Shown here one piece after another: positions 1 to 9,000 of a DNA stretch of 64,000 nt. Below the pieces are notes generated by a model. It saw only the letters and a program-made list of their open reading frames with translations, ran no database searches and was not told the origin of the DNA. How positions within the stretch are numbered: position 1 is the first letter of the stretch; each line of letters begins with the position of its first letter. The translations under genes were made by a program, and so were the position numbers. Source of the stretch: DASQZK01 sp963771005 (GTDB lineage Bacteria > Bacteroidota > Bacteroidia > Bacteroidales > GCA-2748055); assembly GCA_963771005.1 (NCBI GenBank), contig CAVYRO010000010.1:62001-126000 (forward strand), written 5' to 3'.

Positions 1-4
1 AGAC

Positions 5-718
5 ATGAGACTTTTGCTCATTAGCAATTCAACGAATGCCGGCGAACCCTTTTTACAGTACCCAATGCCGGTGATCAGGGAGTTTCTCGGGAAGGAAAGG
101 CTTACCTGTGCTTTTATTCCCTTTGCGGGTATCACCTCAACTTTTCAGGATTATACGGAACGCGTCAGGGAACGATTTGCTGAGGTTGGGCACGACCTGG
201 TGTCTGTGCATGATGCCACAGATCCTGTGGATACGATCTCGAAAGCCGGCGCCATCATTGTTGGCGGTGGAAATACATGGCAGTTACTGAAAATGACGCA
301 GGAAGCCGGATTGATCGACACTGTCAGGCGAAACGTGCTGAACGGGGTTCCTTACATCGGATGGAGTGCCGGGGCGAATATGGCGTGCCCTACGATCCGG
401 ACGACCAACGATATGCCTGTTGTTCAGCCTTACAATTTTCACGCTTTCAATCTGATACCCTTTCAGATCAACCCGCATTATCTCGATGCAAATCCAGAAG
501 GACATGCCGGTGAAACACGCGAAGCAAGGATTGAGGAATTCATTGCTGTGAACCGGGATACAGACATAATCGGGCTGCGGGAAGGTTGCATCCTGCGGGT
601 TGAACACACTCAGCTGCGACTCTGGGGCCGGAAACCGGCAAGATGGTTCAGGTATGGTCATTCTCCCAAAGAACTTAAACCTGGTGAAGACATTGATTTT
701 TTGCTGATAGAAAAATAA
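5..718 (+). CDS. pepE: Peptidase E (alpha-aspartyl dipeptidase)
   Basis: Cytoplasmic serine peptidase of family S51, which hydrolyses dipeptides with N-terminal aspartate. The 237-residue length fits the family. The nucleophile elbow GWSAGAN places the catalytic serine at residue 121. Asp136 (TTNDMP) and His158 (NPHYLD) fall at the spacing of the known Ser-Asp-His triad of enterobacterial PepE. A glycine-rich GGGNTWQ loop near residue 90 is also typical. The ATG lies four bases into the window and the protein begins as family members do, so the gene looks complete. It is followed after 29 bp by the AsmA-like gene in the same direction. Its promoter lies outside the window. Confidence 0.93.
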   Translation: MRLLLISNSTNAGEPFLQYPMPVIREFLGKERLTCAFIPFAGITSTFQDYTERVRERFAEVGHDLVSVHDATDPVDTISKAGAIIVGGGNTWQLLKMTQEAGLIDTVRRNVLNGVPYIGWSAGANMACPTIRTTNDMPVVQPYNFHAFNLIPFQINPHYLDANPEGHAGETREARIEEFIAVNRDTDIIGLREGCILRVEHTQLRLWGRKPARWFRYGHSPKELKPGEDIDFLLIEK

Positions 719-747
719 TAGGAAGAGGTTTTTAGTTTTAATCAAAA

Positions 748-3384
748 ATGATAGCCTTGAAAAGAACCCGCCGGATCCTGTCCAGGTTAATCCTGGTGAT
801 GCTGATCGCCTCAGTTATATTTACAACTGCTGCGATCATCATCTTAAACCGGTATGGTAAAGAGGTCAGGGATTTTACCATTGAACAGATCAACCAGCAG
901 CTCGAAACAAAGATCGCCGTCAATAACATCGACTTCTCTTTTTTTTCAGGGTTTCCTTACCTCAGTATTGTTTTCTCGGATGTCACGGCCTTATCGGGCA
1001 TGGATTTCGACCCTGCAGATTTCGTTAATACCCCTGCCGACACTCTTTTCCGGTCACAAAAGATCTACCTTCAGTTCAACATTTTTGATATCCTGAGAGG
1101 GAAATACCGCATACGGCGAATCCATGCTTCCGGCGGAAATCTGAACCTGCTTGTCGATAGTCATGGAAAAACGAATTTCCGCCTTTTCAGGCAGAAAAAA
1201 AACCGGGAATCAAAGTCTAAAGGTTTCGAACTCGAAGCCGTCAAGCTCGATGATTTTGACGTAAGCTTTATCAACCTTGCAAAAAATATCGAAGGCCAGG
1301 GATATATCGGCAATGTCCTTTTCAGGGGAAAATTCTCGGACCGTAATTTTGCGATGGGTACAGTGGCTGAACTTAACATTAACAGTTTCAGAAGGGATGG
1401 CGTGAATTACGCTGATCATTTCGGCATCACAGCAAGAGTGATATTTGGTGTGAAAGATAGCCTCGCTATCATTCAAAAAGGAGAACTGAATATTAATAAC
1501 CTGAAAATGAACGTTAAAGGTCAATTCACCCTGGGAGAAATATCCAGGACCGACCTGACTCTGCAGGGACGGAATTTCGACCTTCACTCTCTGCAGAGCG
1601 CCCTCCCGCAGCCGCAACGTTCAGAAATACCCGTCGATTTTTACGGCAAGGGCGATATTGCTTTCCGTGTAAAAGGGAATTTTTCCCGGCTGGAAGTCCC
1701 TTCCATAAACGGAGTATATTTTCTCAATGTAAGCCGGGTGAAGTACCACGAACAGTCTTTTCACAACATCAGGATTAAGGGGAGGTTTTCAAACGGAGAA
1801 AAGAGAAGTCCGGTTTCCACGCTGATCGACATTGAAGAATACACAATTTCGGATTACCGGACATCCCTTAACGGTCAGTTCAGAATTGAAAATCTGAAAA
1901 ATCCCCATCTCCTCCTCACCATTAAGGGTGAGGCAGACGCAGAGGGTTTAAGCGGTCTTTTCCCGGAAGGAAAAGCCTCGGGCTTCGAAGGAATGCTTCG
2001 CCCGGATTTCAGACTCGAGACGCGGCTGACTTCCTGGCATATTGAAAATGCGGAAAGAATTCTTTCTTCAGGGTTGAACGGCAAAATAGAACTCAGGGAT
2101 TTCGGTTTCACCCTGGACGAAAAATACCCGTTCTCAAACATCACGGGAAACATAGAACTCCGGGGAGATACATGGTTGCCTGATCTCGACATGGTCTCGG
2201 GCCAAAGCCGTCTCGCTATGAAACTTGAGATGGCCCATGTCTTCAGGTTTCTCATGGATAAAAGTTCAACGATGTGGGTTACCGGGAATATAAATGCAGG
2301 CAGGATGGATCTCACTCCCTTTCTGCAACCCGGCAAGAATGAAACCGGTATATTTTCCTTTCCATCAAGATTATACGCCCGGATTATTCTGAATACGGAT
2401 TCTATTACCGCTAAGAAATTCATTGCATTCGATACGGATGCCTTTCTTCAGTACAAGCCCGGGCTGCTATCCCTGACATCAGTGAGAATGAGATCCATGG
2501 ACGGGACCATTTCCGGAAGCGGGATGGTGATGCAGGATGGGGATAAGAATCTCTTCCTCCGTACACAGAGCGATGTCGATCACCTGGATATCCACACGAT
2601 GTTTGCTGACCTTAATAATTTCACCCAGGATTTTATCGTTTCAGAAAATCTCAGGGGCTATCTTTCGGGTAACATCGATTTTTCCACCGCCTTTGACAGC
2701 ATGCTGAATATGAGCAGCAAGGATACCGAGGCCGATGCGACGATAACGATCACCAAGGGCGAACTGATAGATTTCGAGCCTGTGGAAAGTCTTGCTAAAT
2801 TTGTAGCCCTGGAAGAATTAAAGCATATCCGGTTTTCCAAACTACAAAATCATATTGTCATCAGAGACCGTATCGTTACCGTCCCTAATATGGATATCGA
2901 AAGTTCTGCTTTTAATATAAGTATTTCTGGTACACATAATTTTGATAATCAATTTGATTATAAGCTTAAAGTTAATCTACCGGATATTCTTGCCGGCAAA
3001 GCGAAGGCAGCACGGAAGGACAATGAGGAATTCGGGGTCATGGAAGCCGACGGCAGGAGGATGAACCTGTATTTGAGCATTATTGGTACACCAGATGATT
3101 ACAAGATCCATTATGATAAAAAAGAAGCCATTCTAAGCATAAAACAGGATTTCAAAGAGGAGAAAGGCCGGCTGAGGAATCTTCTGAATGAAGAATTCGG
3201 ATGGTTCGGAAAGGATACGACACAGCACGATTTGAATGCAAAAACAAGTGATCCGAAATTTATTCTTGAATGGGACGAGGGTGCTCCGGCTACCAGGGGA
3301 GTAACCGAATCTGGCAGTCACGGCACAAAGGTCCGGAAAGATAAATTCAAGATTGAATGGGATGAGGATGACAATGATAAATAA
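748..3384 (+). CDS. AsmA-like C-terminal region protein, inner-membrane anchored
   Basis: Predicted envelope protein of 878 residues. A positively charged N-terminus precedes one membrane segment (about residues 14-34). The rest is a long periplasmic region rich in beta-strand patterns, with the AsmA_2/AsmA-like C-terminal domain in the last third. Relatives in the AsmA/TamB/YhdP group are linked to lipid transport and outer-membrane assembly, and a similar role here is inference. The extreme C-terminus is acidic and carries two copies of an F-x-[IL]-E-W-D-E motif about 30 residues apart, which the known core domain does not explain. It follows pepE closely and may share its transcript. Confidence 0.82.
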   Translation: MIALKRTRRILSRLILVMLIASVIFTTAAIIILNRYGKEVRDFTIEQINQQLETKIAVNNIDFSFFSGFPYLSIVFSDVTALSGMDFDPADFVNTPADTLFRSQKIYLQFNIFDILRGKYRIRRIHASGGNLNLLVDSHGKTNFRLFRQKKNRESKSKGFELEAVKLDDFDVSFINLAKNIEGQGYIGNVLFRGKFSDRNFAMGTVAELNINSFRRDGVNYADHFGITARVIFGVKDSLAIIQKGELNINNLKMNVKGQFTLGEISRTDLTLQGRNFDLHSLQSALPQPQRSEIPVDFYGKGDIAFRVKGNFSRLEVPSINGVYFLNVSRVKYHEQSFHNIRIKGRFSNGEKRSPVSTLIDIEEYTISDYRTSLNGQFRIENLKNPHLLLTIKGEADAEGLSGLFPEGKASGFEGMLRPDFRLETRLTSWHIENAERILSSGLNGKIELRDFGFTLDEKYPFSNITGNIELRGDTWLPDLDMVSGQSRLAMKLEMAHVFRFLMDKSSTMWVTGNINAGRMDLTPFLQPGKNETGIFSFPSRLYARIILNTDSITAKKFIAFDTDAFLQYKPGLLSLTSVRMRSMDGTISGSGMVMQDGDKNLFLRTQSDVDHLDIHTMFADLNNFTQDFIVSENLRGYLSGNIDFSTAFDSMLNMSSKDTEADATITITKGELIDFEPVESLAKFVALEELKHIRFSKLQNHIVIRDRIVTVPNMDIESSAFNISISGTHNFDNQFDYKLKVNLPDILAGKAKAARKDNEEFGVMEADGRRMNLYLSIIGTPDDYKIHYDKKEAILSIKQDFKEEKGRLRNLLNEEFGWFGKDTTQHDLNAKTSDPKFILEWDEGAPATRGVTESGSHGTKVRKDKFKIEWDEDDNDK

Positions 3385-3495
3385 TTCTCCGATCCGCCTT
3401 CAGCATCGTTTAAAGTATTAACTTTATGGTGAATAGCGACCGGTCAGAGGTGATGACCGGTTGAACAAAAACACAGGTTATTTAATAATTCAGTT

Positions 3496-4656
3496 TTGAA
3501 CATATACGAACAAAAACAGCGCTGGAAAATATTTCTCTTTGCCGGCGCCATACTTATCGGCGTCGGATCCCTGGTATACACCAACAGGCTTGTAAAGTCT
3601 CTTTCCACCCAGGAAAGAAGTAAAATTAGACTATGGGCGGAAGCAGTGCGTGTTCTCGACAGAGCTGAACCAGACAAGGCGGATCTCAGCTTCCCCCTTT
3701 CTGTGATTGAAAATAATACCACGGTCCCGGTGGTATTGACTGACAGCTCGGGCAAAATTATCACGTACCGGAATCTCGATTCGATAAAAGTTGAAAAGCC
3801 GGGGTACCTTCAGAACCAGGTTGAAAAAATGAAGGAAGAGCATGACAGTATCATCATTAACCTGATGAACGGTGACCGGAATTATATCTATTACCGTGAT
3901 TCCTACCTGCTGACAAGGCTGTTTTATTTTCCATTCATTCAGCTGGGAGTGATCGTTTTGTTTATTCTGGTTTCCTATTTCGCCTTCAGCTCATCAAGGA
4001 AGGCTGAGCAGAACAAGGTGTGGGTGGGATTATCAAAGGAAACGGCACATCAGCTTGGCACGCCTACATCCTCGCTTTTCGCCTGGGTCGAATTGCTGAA
4101 GAGCGGGAACCGGACTCCCGAAACCATTGCTGAGCTCGAAAAAGATGTGAAAAGGCTGGAAAAGATAACGGAACGATTCTCGAAAATTGGTTCTAAACCT
4201 TCGCTCACAGACACCAGTATTAATAAAACACTTTCAAATTCACTGACATATCTCAAATCACGCAGTCCCGGCAAAATTAAATTTGAAGTCGATCTTCCCG
4301 ATGAAAACCTGATGATCCCTCTGAATGAACCTCTGTTTGAATGGGTGATTGAGAATGTTTGCAAAAATGCCATCGATGCCATGAACGGCGAAGGAAAGAT
4401 CACTTTATCGGTAAAGGAATTGCCGAAACACATACACCTGGATATTTCAGATACCGGGAAGGGTATTCCCAAATCAAAATTCAATACGATCTTTAAACCC
4501 GGGTTCACCACAAAGCAGCGCGGATGGGGACTCGGACTTTCACTCTCCAGGCGGATCATTGAATACTATCACAATGGTAAAATCTTCGTACATTCCTCCG
4601 AAATCAATTCGGGCACGACCTTCCGGATCATCCTCAGCAAGCGCTCCGGGAGCTGA
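3496..4656 (+). CDS. Two-TM sensor histidine kinase
   Basis: Membrane histidine kinase of 386 residues. Two membrane segments (about 13-32 and 143-165) flank a short periplasmic sensor region. The phospho-acceptor histidine is His185 in KETAHQLGTP, a Bacteroidota-style H-box in which the usual SHE motif is absent. The ATPase domain shows an N-box at 286-296 (ENVCKNAIDAM), a DTGKGIP G1 box at 319-325 and GWGLGLSL at 343-350. The start is TTG at 3496, because no in-frame ATG precedes the first membrane segment. No response regulator is adjacent, so the partner is unknown. It sits 37 bp upstream of the U32 gene, possibly as an operon. Confidence 0.87.
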   Translation: MNIYEQKQRWKIFLFAGAILIGVGSLVYTNRLVKSLSTQERSKIRLWAEAVRVLDRAEPDKADLSFPLSVIENNTTVPVVLTDSSGKIITYRNLDSIKVEKPGYLQNQVEKMKEEHDSIIINLMNGDRNYIYYRDSYLLTRLFYFPFIQLGVIVLFILVSYFAFSSSRKAEQNKVWVGLSKETAHQLGTPTSSLFAWVELLKSGNRTPETIAELEKDVKRLEKITERFSKIGSKPSLTDTSINKTLSNSLTYLKSRSPGKIKFEVDLPDENLMIPLNEPLFEWVIENVCKNAIDAMNGEGKITLSVKELPKHIHLDISDTGKGIPKSKFNTIFKPGFTTKQRGWGLGLSLSRRIIEYYHNGKIFVHSSEINSGTTFRIILSKRSGS

Positions 4657-4693
4657 AAATGGGGACCTTTACAAATTTAATTAATTTAGCAGC

Positions 4694-5956
4694 ATGGATT
4701 ACAGGCGAAAAGATATCGAGATCATGGCTCCGGCGGGATCCTTTGAATCGCTAATGGCAGCTGTGCAGGGAGGAGCCGATTCCGTTTACTTCGGAATTGA
4801 AAAACTCAATATGCGGGCAAGGTCGGCTTATAATTTCACCCGGCAGGATCTGCCCCGCATCCGGTCTATAACCCGTGAACATGGACTGAAAGCCTACCTT
4901 ACCATTAATACCGTGATCTATAATCATGAGCTGCCCATGATCAGGGAGATCGTTGATCTTGCTGCGGAGTCAGGTATCGATGCCATCATTGCATCCGATC
5001 CGGCAGTTATCAACTACGCAAATAAATGCGGGATTGAGGTACATGCTTCAACACAATTGAATATCAGCAATATAGAATCAGTGAAATTCTATGCGAATTT
5101 TGCCGATGTAGTTGTCCTGGCCCGGGAACTTGATCTTATCCAGGTTTCCGGGATCTCAAGGGAAATAGCTGATGAGAATATCCTGGGGCCATCGGGTAAA
5201 AGAGTTAAGCTCGAACTTTTTGTACATGGCGCACTGTGCATGGCCATCTCCGGAAAGTGTTACCTCAGCCTTCATGAACATAATCATTCGGCTAACCGTG
5301 GGGACTGCTTCCAGGTTTGCCGGCGGGCGTATATCGTTACAGATAAGGAAAGAGGGAATGAGATCGAGGTGGATAATGAATATATCATGTCTCCGAAGGA
5401 TCTTTCGACCATTCATTTCCTGAACAAGATCCTGGATGCCGGCGTAAGGGTACTGAAAATTGAAGGACGGGCGCGACCTCCGGAATATGTGCATACAGTC
5501 ACCTCTTGTTATAATGAAGCGGTGAATGCGATCATCAGCAATGAATTCAATGAAGAAAGGATCCGGGACTGGCAAACCAGGCTGGCAACGGTCTTCAACC
5601 GGGGATTCTGGGATGGTTACTACCTCGGTCAACATCTTGGCGAATGGAGCGGTGTTTACGGATCGAAGGCAACGAAGCGAAAAATTTATACCGGGAAAGG
5701 AAATAATTATTTTGATAGGATAAAGGTTGCCGAATTCATTATTGAGGCAGGTGAAATCAATACCGGCGACGAAATCCTTATCACAGGACCTACCACAGGT
5801 GTGATTCAGACAACTGTGCGTGAGCTCCGGGTCGAAGATAAAAAAGTGGAAAAGGCGGTTAAGGGAGAAAGTTGCTCCATTCCCATAGACCAGCCGGTGC
5901 GGCGTTCGGATAAATTATACCGGATGGTATCCCCGTCAATGGTAAAACTGCAGTGA
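4694..5956 (+). CDS. Peptidase U32 family protein (RNA hydroxylation type)
   Basis: Collagenase-like U32 family protein of 420 residues. The family signature is present as ELFVHGALC...GKCYLS, with four conserved cysteines at about 182, 189, 205 and 209. A TIM-barrel-like N-terminal part begins EIMAPAGSFE. Characterised bacterial members such as TrhP and RlhA are not true peptidases but help make 5-hydroxyuridine or 5-hydroxycytidine in RNA, probably with an iron-sulfur cluster. The length and a C-terminal beta domain (about 345-415) resemble the TrhP group, but the exact substrate cannot be read from sequence. It stops 6 bp before the end of the convergent gene on the minus strand. Confidence 0.86.
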   Translation: MDYRRKDIEIMAPAGSFESLMAAVQGGADSVYFGIEKLNMRARSAYNFTRQDLPRIRSITREHGLKAYLTINTVIYNHELPMIREIVDLAAESGIDAIIASDPAVINYANKCGIEVHASTQLNISNIESVKFYANFADVVVLARELDLIQVSGISREIADENILGPSGKRVKLELFVHGALCMAISGKCYLSLHEHNHSANRGDCFQVCRRAYIVTDKERGNEIEVDNEYIMSPKDLSTIHFLNKILDAGVRVLKIEGRARPPEYVHTVTSCYNEAVNAIISNEFNEERIRDWQTRLATVFNRGFWDGYYLGQHLGEWSGVYGSKATKRKIYTGKGNNYFDRIKVAEFIIEAGEINTGDEILITGPTTGVIQTTVRELRVEDKKVEKAVKGESCSIPIDQPVRRSDKLYRMVSPSMVKLQ

Positions 5957-5962
5957 AAATTA

Positions 5963-6676
5963 TTACTCTAGTTTCTCCATAACGGAGGTATACTTTTTTT
6001 TGATCATCTGCAGTTTTTCGAGGTTCGTCTCACGAGAATAAATCCTCGCCACATCCAGAATTTCCTTGGTATAGATCGCTCCCAGTGCAGCATCGAAATT
6101 TGCCTGGATCTTGTCGATGTTATTGCGAACCCGCTGGGTGATAAGTACAAATCTCTGCCAGTTCACCTGGTACGGCAGCGTAACATAAAACATCGACGGA
6201 TCATCAAGGTCTTTGAAGATCCCGTCGTCGATTTTCTCAATATTAAAGAGCTTTTTCAGTTGGATAACGCCCCGGGCATTCATCGTTCGCTTTTTCATGA
6301 ACTGGATGCCTTCGGAAAAGAAGCAATTCTGAAGTTCCTCGAGAAGTTCATAGTTATCGATTTCCCGGATCCTGATACAGGGGAGGTCCTCATTCTGAAT
6401 ACAGATGGTTCCGGGAACTGCGTCAAAATTGTATTCGAAATAGGTTTTTATACTCTGTGTGATCCTTAGAAGATGCTCAAGCGTATATTTTATCCGTGTG
6501 ATTACAAATATGGAAATGGGTTTGGCATCGGAGGGAAGGTTCATCCCGTGATACCCCGGGTACGGTTCTTCCATATCCAGAACAAAAGTATTGGCCATGA
6601 TATGGCTGGTAATGGTTCTTAGAGACTCAAGCTTGGCAATACCTCCGACAGTCTGGATAATAGTTCTTGTTTCCAT
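5963..6676 (-). CDS. Unrecognised cytoplasmic protein with internal duplication
   Basis: A 237-residue protein that I do not recognise. It has no signal peptide or membrane segment and looks mixed alpha/beta and soluble. Two parts look related. Around residues 75-125 a helix leads into YNFDAVPGTI and a basic strand. Around 180-220 a similar helix leads into ANFDAALGAIY. This suggests a duplicated domain. The ATG start at 6676 is the only early one. It is convergent with the U32 gene (6 bp between stops) and separated from mnmH by about 360 bp, so context gives no functional clue. Confidence 0.7.
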   Translation of the reverse strand: METRTIIQTVGGIAKLESLRTITSHIMANTFVLDMEEPYPGYHGMNLPSDAKPISIFVITRIKYTLEHLLRITQSIKTYFEYNFDAVPGTICIQNEDLPCIRIREIDNYELLEELQNCFFSEGIQFMKKRTMNARGVIQLKKLFNIEKIDDGIFKDLDDPSMFYVTLPYQVNWQRFVLITQRVRNNIDKIQANFDAALGAIYTKEILDVARIYSRETNLEKLQMIKKKYTSVMEKLE

Positions 6677-7038
6677 GGTGCCTGTTTAGTTGGATCGATA
6701 GTTTCAGTGTACGTTTGATATCAGCCGGTAAGTATGACCGGTACCTGTCTCCCCATGGGGCAGGTTACTGAAGATTTTGCGGATAAAGCACCGTCCCTGC
6801 AAAGCCAGCCAGTGTTCTTTGAGCTTTTCCGGAAAAAGGGGTTACTTATTAATCCCGGCAACTAGTTAAACTTAAAAATATGCCCTATTGTTCAATACCC
6901 TTGCCGGAAAGGTGTGAAACCGGCCGGGGCAATGACTAAATTCACGGCCTCAGGACCGAGGTGATCAGATATTCCCGGATAAGATCCGCAATGTAGGGTT
7001 TTTGTTCCGGAAAGCCCGGACAACGGGTGATCTTTACT
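6677..7038. other. Gene-poor 362-bp interval with a possible coding remnant
   Basis: No complete gene is visible. Just downstream of the mnmH stop, the minus strand holds 39 open codons ending in TGA near 6950. Translation includes DFYEVKITRC and PYIADLIREYL, which has protein-like composition but no usable start codon. It could be the tail of a decayed gene or an alternative, frameshifted mnmH C-terminus. The rest, toward 6677, should hold the promoter of the unrecognised minus-strand gene, but no clear TAnnTTTG box was found. Confidence 0.35.
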
Positions 7039-8073
7039 TCATAAAAGTCGTTTTGATCTGCAGTACCCGGTTACAAGTGAAGCATTTTCTTCTTCCGAAA
7101 CCGAAGGTAAGGTAAGATGGTGGATCATTTCCGGCGAACGGGTGGTGAGCCCGTAACGATACGTTTTATCGTAATAACGCAGGCTTATATCCGCGGCTTC
7201 ATAGTAATCGCCGGATTCCAGACTTCTGATCGCCAGTTTTGCATTTTCACCGCCGATTCTCTTTGAGATATGTGTGAAAATTTTAACCAGGTCTTCCACG
7301 GGAAATTTTCCGTATTCCCTGACAAGCCTCTCCATTCTGAGTTTACGGTCCATATCGAGTACGATGACAGGGCTTTCACGCATCCTTCCAAAAAATTCCG
7401 CAGGAATAATATTTCTACCGATATTTCTGCTTTCATCTTCAACCCAGATGGGAAGATCCGGGCTAAAGGACATCAGTTTGCCCAGCAGGTCGTTCTCGAA
7501 CTGTTCAGTGGTAGGCTGATCTTCCATGCCGAGAGCGCCGAAAGCTGAGCCCCGGTGATTTGCAATTGCTTCAAGGTCGGCAGACTGAAAACCTTTTAAA
7601 GCAATTTCCCTGAGGATGCCTGTCTTTCCTGTGCCGGTCATACCACCCAGGATGAGAAGCCGGAAGGGCCGGACAAGTTGTGCCCGAAGGAACCGCCGGT
7701 AGGATTTGTATCCGCCTTGGAGGACTTCGCATTGCATTCCCTGTCTCTCAAATAGCCAGGCCATTGCCCCGCTTCGCATTCCCCCTCGCCAGCAATGGAC
7801 CAAAATTGGTTTGACTGAGGCGGCTCTCTCAGCCTGCCGCCGGATCGCCCCGGTTTTATTCCCGATAAACTCAAAGCCTTTCATGATGGCTTCCTTTCGT
7901 CCCTTCTGAGTGTACAGGATACCAATAGCTTCCCGTTCCTCATCATCGAAAAGAGGGATGTTCACGGCACCGGGGATGTGTCCCCGCGCATATTCAGCGG
8001 GCGACCTGACATCGATCACGGTAATTTTCCCCGGAAGCAGGTCAATATTTTCGATGAGTACAGGATCCTTCAT
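7039..8073 (-). CDS. mnmH: tRNA 2-selenouridine synthase
   Basis: MnmH (SelU/YbbB) geranylates 2-thiouridine at the tRNA wobble position and replaces the sulfur with selenium from selenophosphate. The 344-residue protein has an N-terminal rhodanese domain with the catalytic Cys94 in LVHCWRGGMRS, then a P-loop domain with Walker A GGMTGTGK at 143-150. The length matches the family. No selenophosphate synthetase gene (selD) is nearby, so selenium supply must come from elsewhere if the enzyme works in its selenation mode. The ATG at 8073 gives the standard start. It runs in the same direction as the AIM24 gene, 63 bp downstream of it. Confidence 0.93.
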   Translation of the reverse strand: MKDPVLIENIDLLPGKITVIDVRSPAEYARGHIPGAVNIPLFDDEEREAIGILYTQKGRKEAIMKGFEFIGNKTGAIRRQAERAASVKPILVHCWRGGMRSGAMAWLFERQGMQCEVLQGGYKSYRRFLRAQLVRPFRLLILGGMTGTGKTGILREIALKGFQSADLEAIANHRGSAFGALGMEDQPTTEQFENDLLGKLMSFSPDLPIWVEDESRNIGRNIIPAEFFGRMRESPVIVLDMDRKLRMERLVREYGKFPVEDLVKIFTHISKRIGGENAKLAIRSLESGDYYEAADISLRYYDKTYRYGLTTRSPEMIHHLTLPSVSEEENASLVTGYCRSKRLL

Positions 8074-8136
8074 ACGTCTGCAAATCCGGTAATTGCTCGG
8101 CCGGTTGTTGATTTCGCATGGGCTTTCCCCGGAAAT

Positions 8137-8904
8137 TTACCGTTCCAGGAAATTACCCAGGATGGAATTGTCTTCCTTTCCCCGGTTCTTTCCATAGGGG
8201 GCTAGTGCCTGGATCAGCTTGCGGATGGGCATAGACTGCAGCCATACTCTACCCGTACCGCTGATGGTGGCAAGAAAAAGTCCTTCACCCCCAAAAACCA
8301 TCGACCGGAGGCTTCCGGATGTTTCAACATCGAAATCAAGTGCAGGTTCATAGGCTACCACGCACCCCGTATCGATGCGGAGGGTATCGTGGCTGAGGTA
8401 TTTCTCGATTACCGTTCCGCCGGCATGTACAAATGCCTTGCCGTCACCTTCAAGCGACTGGAGTATAAATCCTTCTCCTCCCACAAGGCCGCTGCCTATT
8501 TTGCGGTTCAGGGTAATCGAGAGTTTCGTGCCAAGCGCCGCACAGAGGAAACCGTCCTTTTGTACGATCATTCGTCCGCCCGTATCGGCAAGGTTAATAG
8601 GTATTACCGTTCCCGGATACGGGGCGGAGAAGGCCACCCGCCTTTTCCCCGTCCCATGGTTGGTAAAATGGGTAAGGAAAAGAGATTCGCCCGTCAGAAG
8701 ACGCGCACCGGCAGAGAAGAGTTTATTTACGAAACCCTGGTTCGGGGATGATCCGTCACCCATTCTCACCTCATATTCGATCCCCGACTCCATGTAAACC
8801 ATAGAACCAGCTTCAGCAATCACCGTTTCTCCGGGATCAAGCTCAATTTCAACAAGTTGGATGTCATCGCCGATGATCTTGTAATCAATTTCATGTGATC
8901 TCAT
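8137..8904 (-). CDS. AIM24 family protein (TIGR00266-like)
   Basis: A 255-residue AIM24-domain protein. These are soluble beta-rich proteins with a repeated double-stranded beta-helix-like fold. Typical features are the opening strand followed by DPGETVIAEAGSMVYM near residues 23-38, and the glycine-rich segments LVGGEGFILQSLEGDGKAFV and VFGGEGLFLATISGTGRVW in the second half. The yeast namesake affects mitochondrial inner-membrane organisation. The bacterial function is unknown. No signal peptide is evident. It lies upstream of mnmH on the same strand, 63 bp away, and the two may be co-transcribed without an obvious functional link. Confidence 0.88.
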   Translation of the reverse strand: MRSHEIDYKIIGDDIQLVEIELDPGETVIAEAGSMVYMESGIEYEVRMGDGSSPNQGFVNKLFSAGARLLTGESLFLTHFTNHGTGKRRVAFSAPYPGTVIPINLADTGGRMIVQKDGFLCAALGTKLSITLNRKIGSGLVGGEGFILQSLEGDGKAFVHAGGTVIEKYLSHDTLRIDTGCVVAYEPALDFDVETSGSLRSMVFGGEGLFLATISGTGRVWLQSMPIRKLIQALAPYGKNRGKEDNSILGNFLER

Positions 8905-9000
8905 TGTGCATGGAATTTAAGGTAACCCTAAAAATGACTTTCAACGAAATTATGAACTTTGAAGGATAAAAATATAAAACGGTCCGTCTATGGGATTATT

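Noticed and set aside
7039..7041. Selenocysteine readthrough of the mnmH TGA
   Set aside because: The frame after TGA is open by chance length only, MnmH is not known as a selenoprotein, and no SECIS-like hairpin was recognised.
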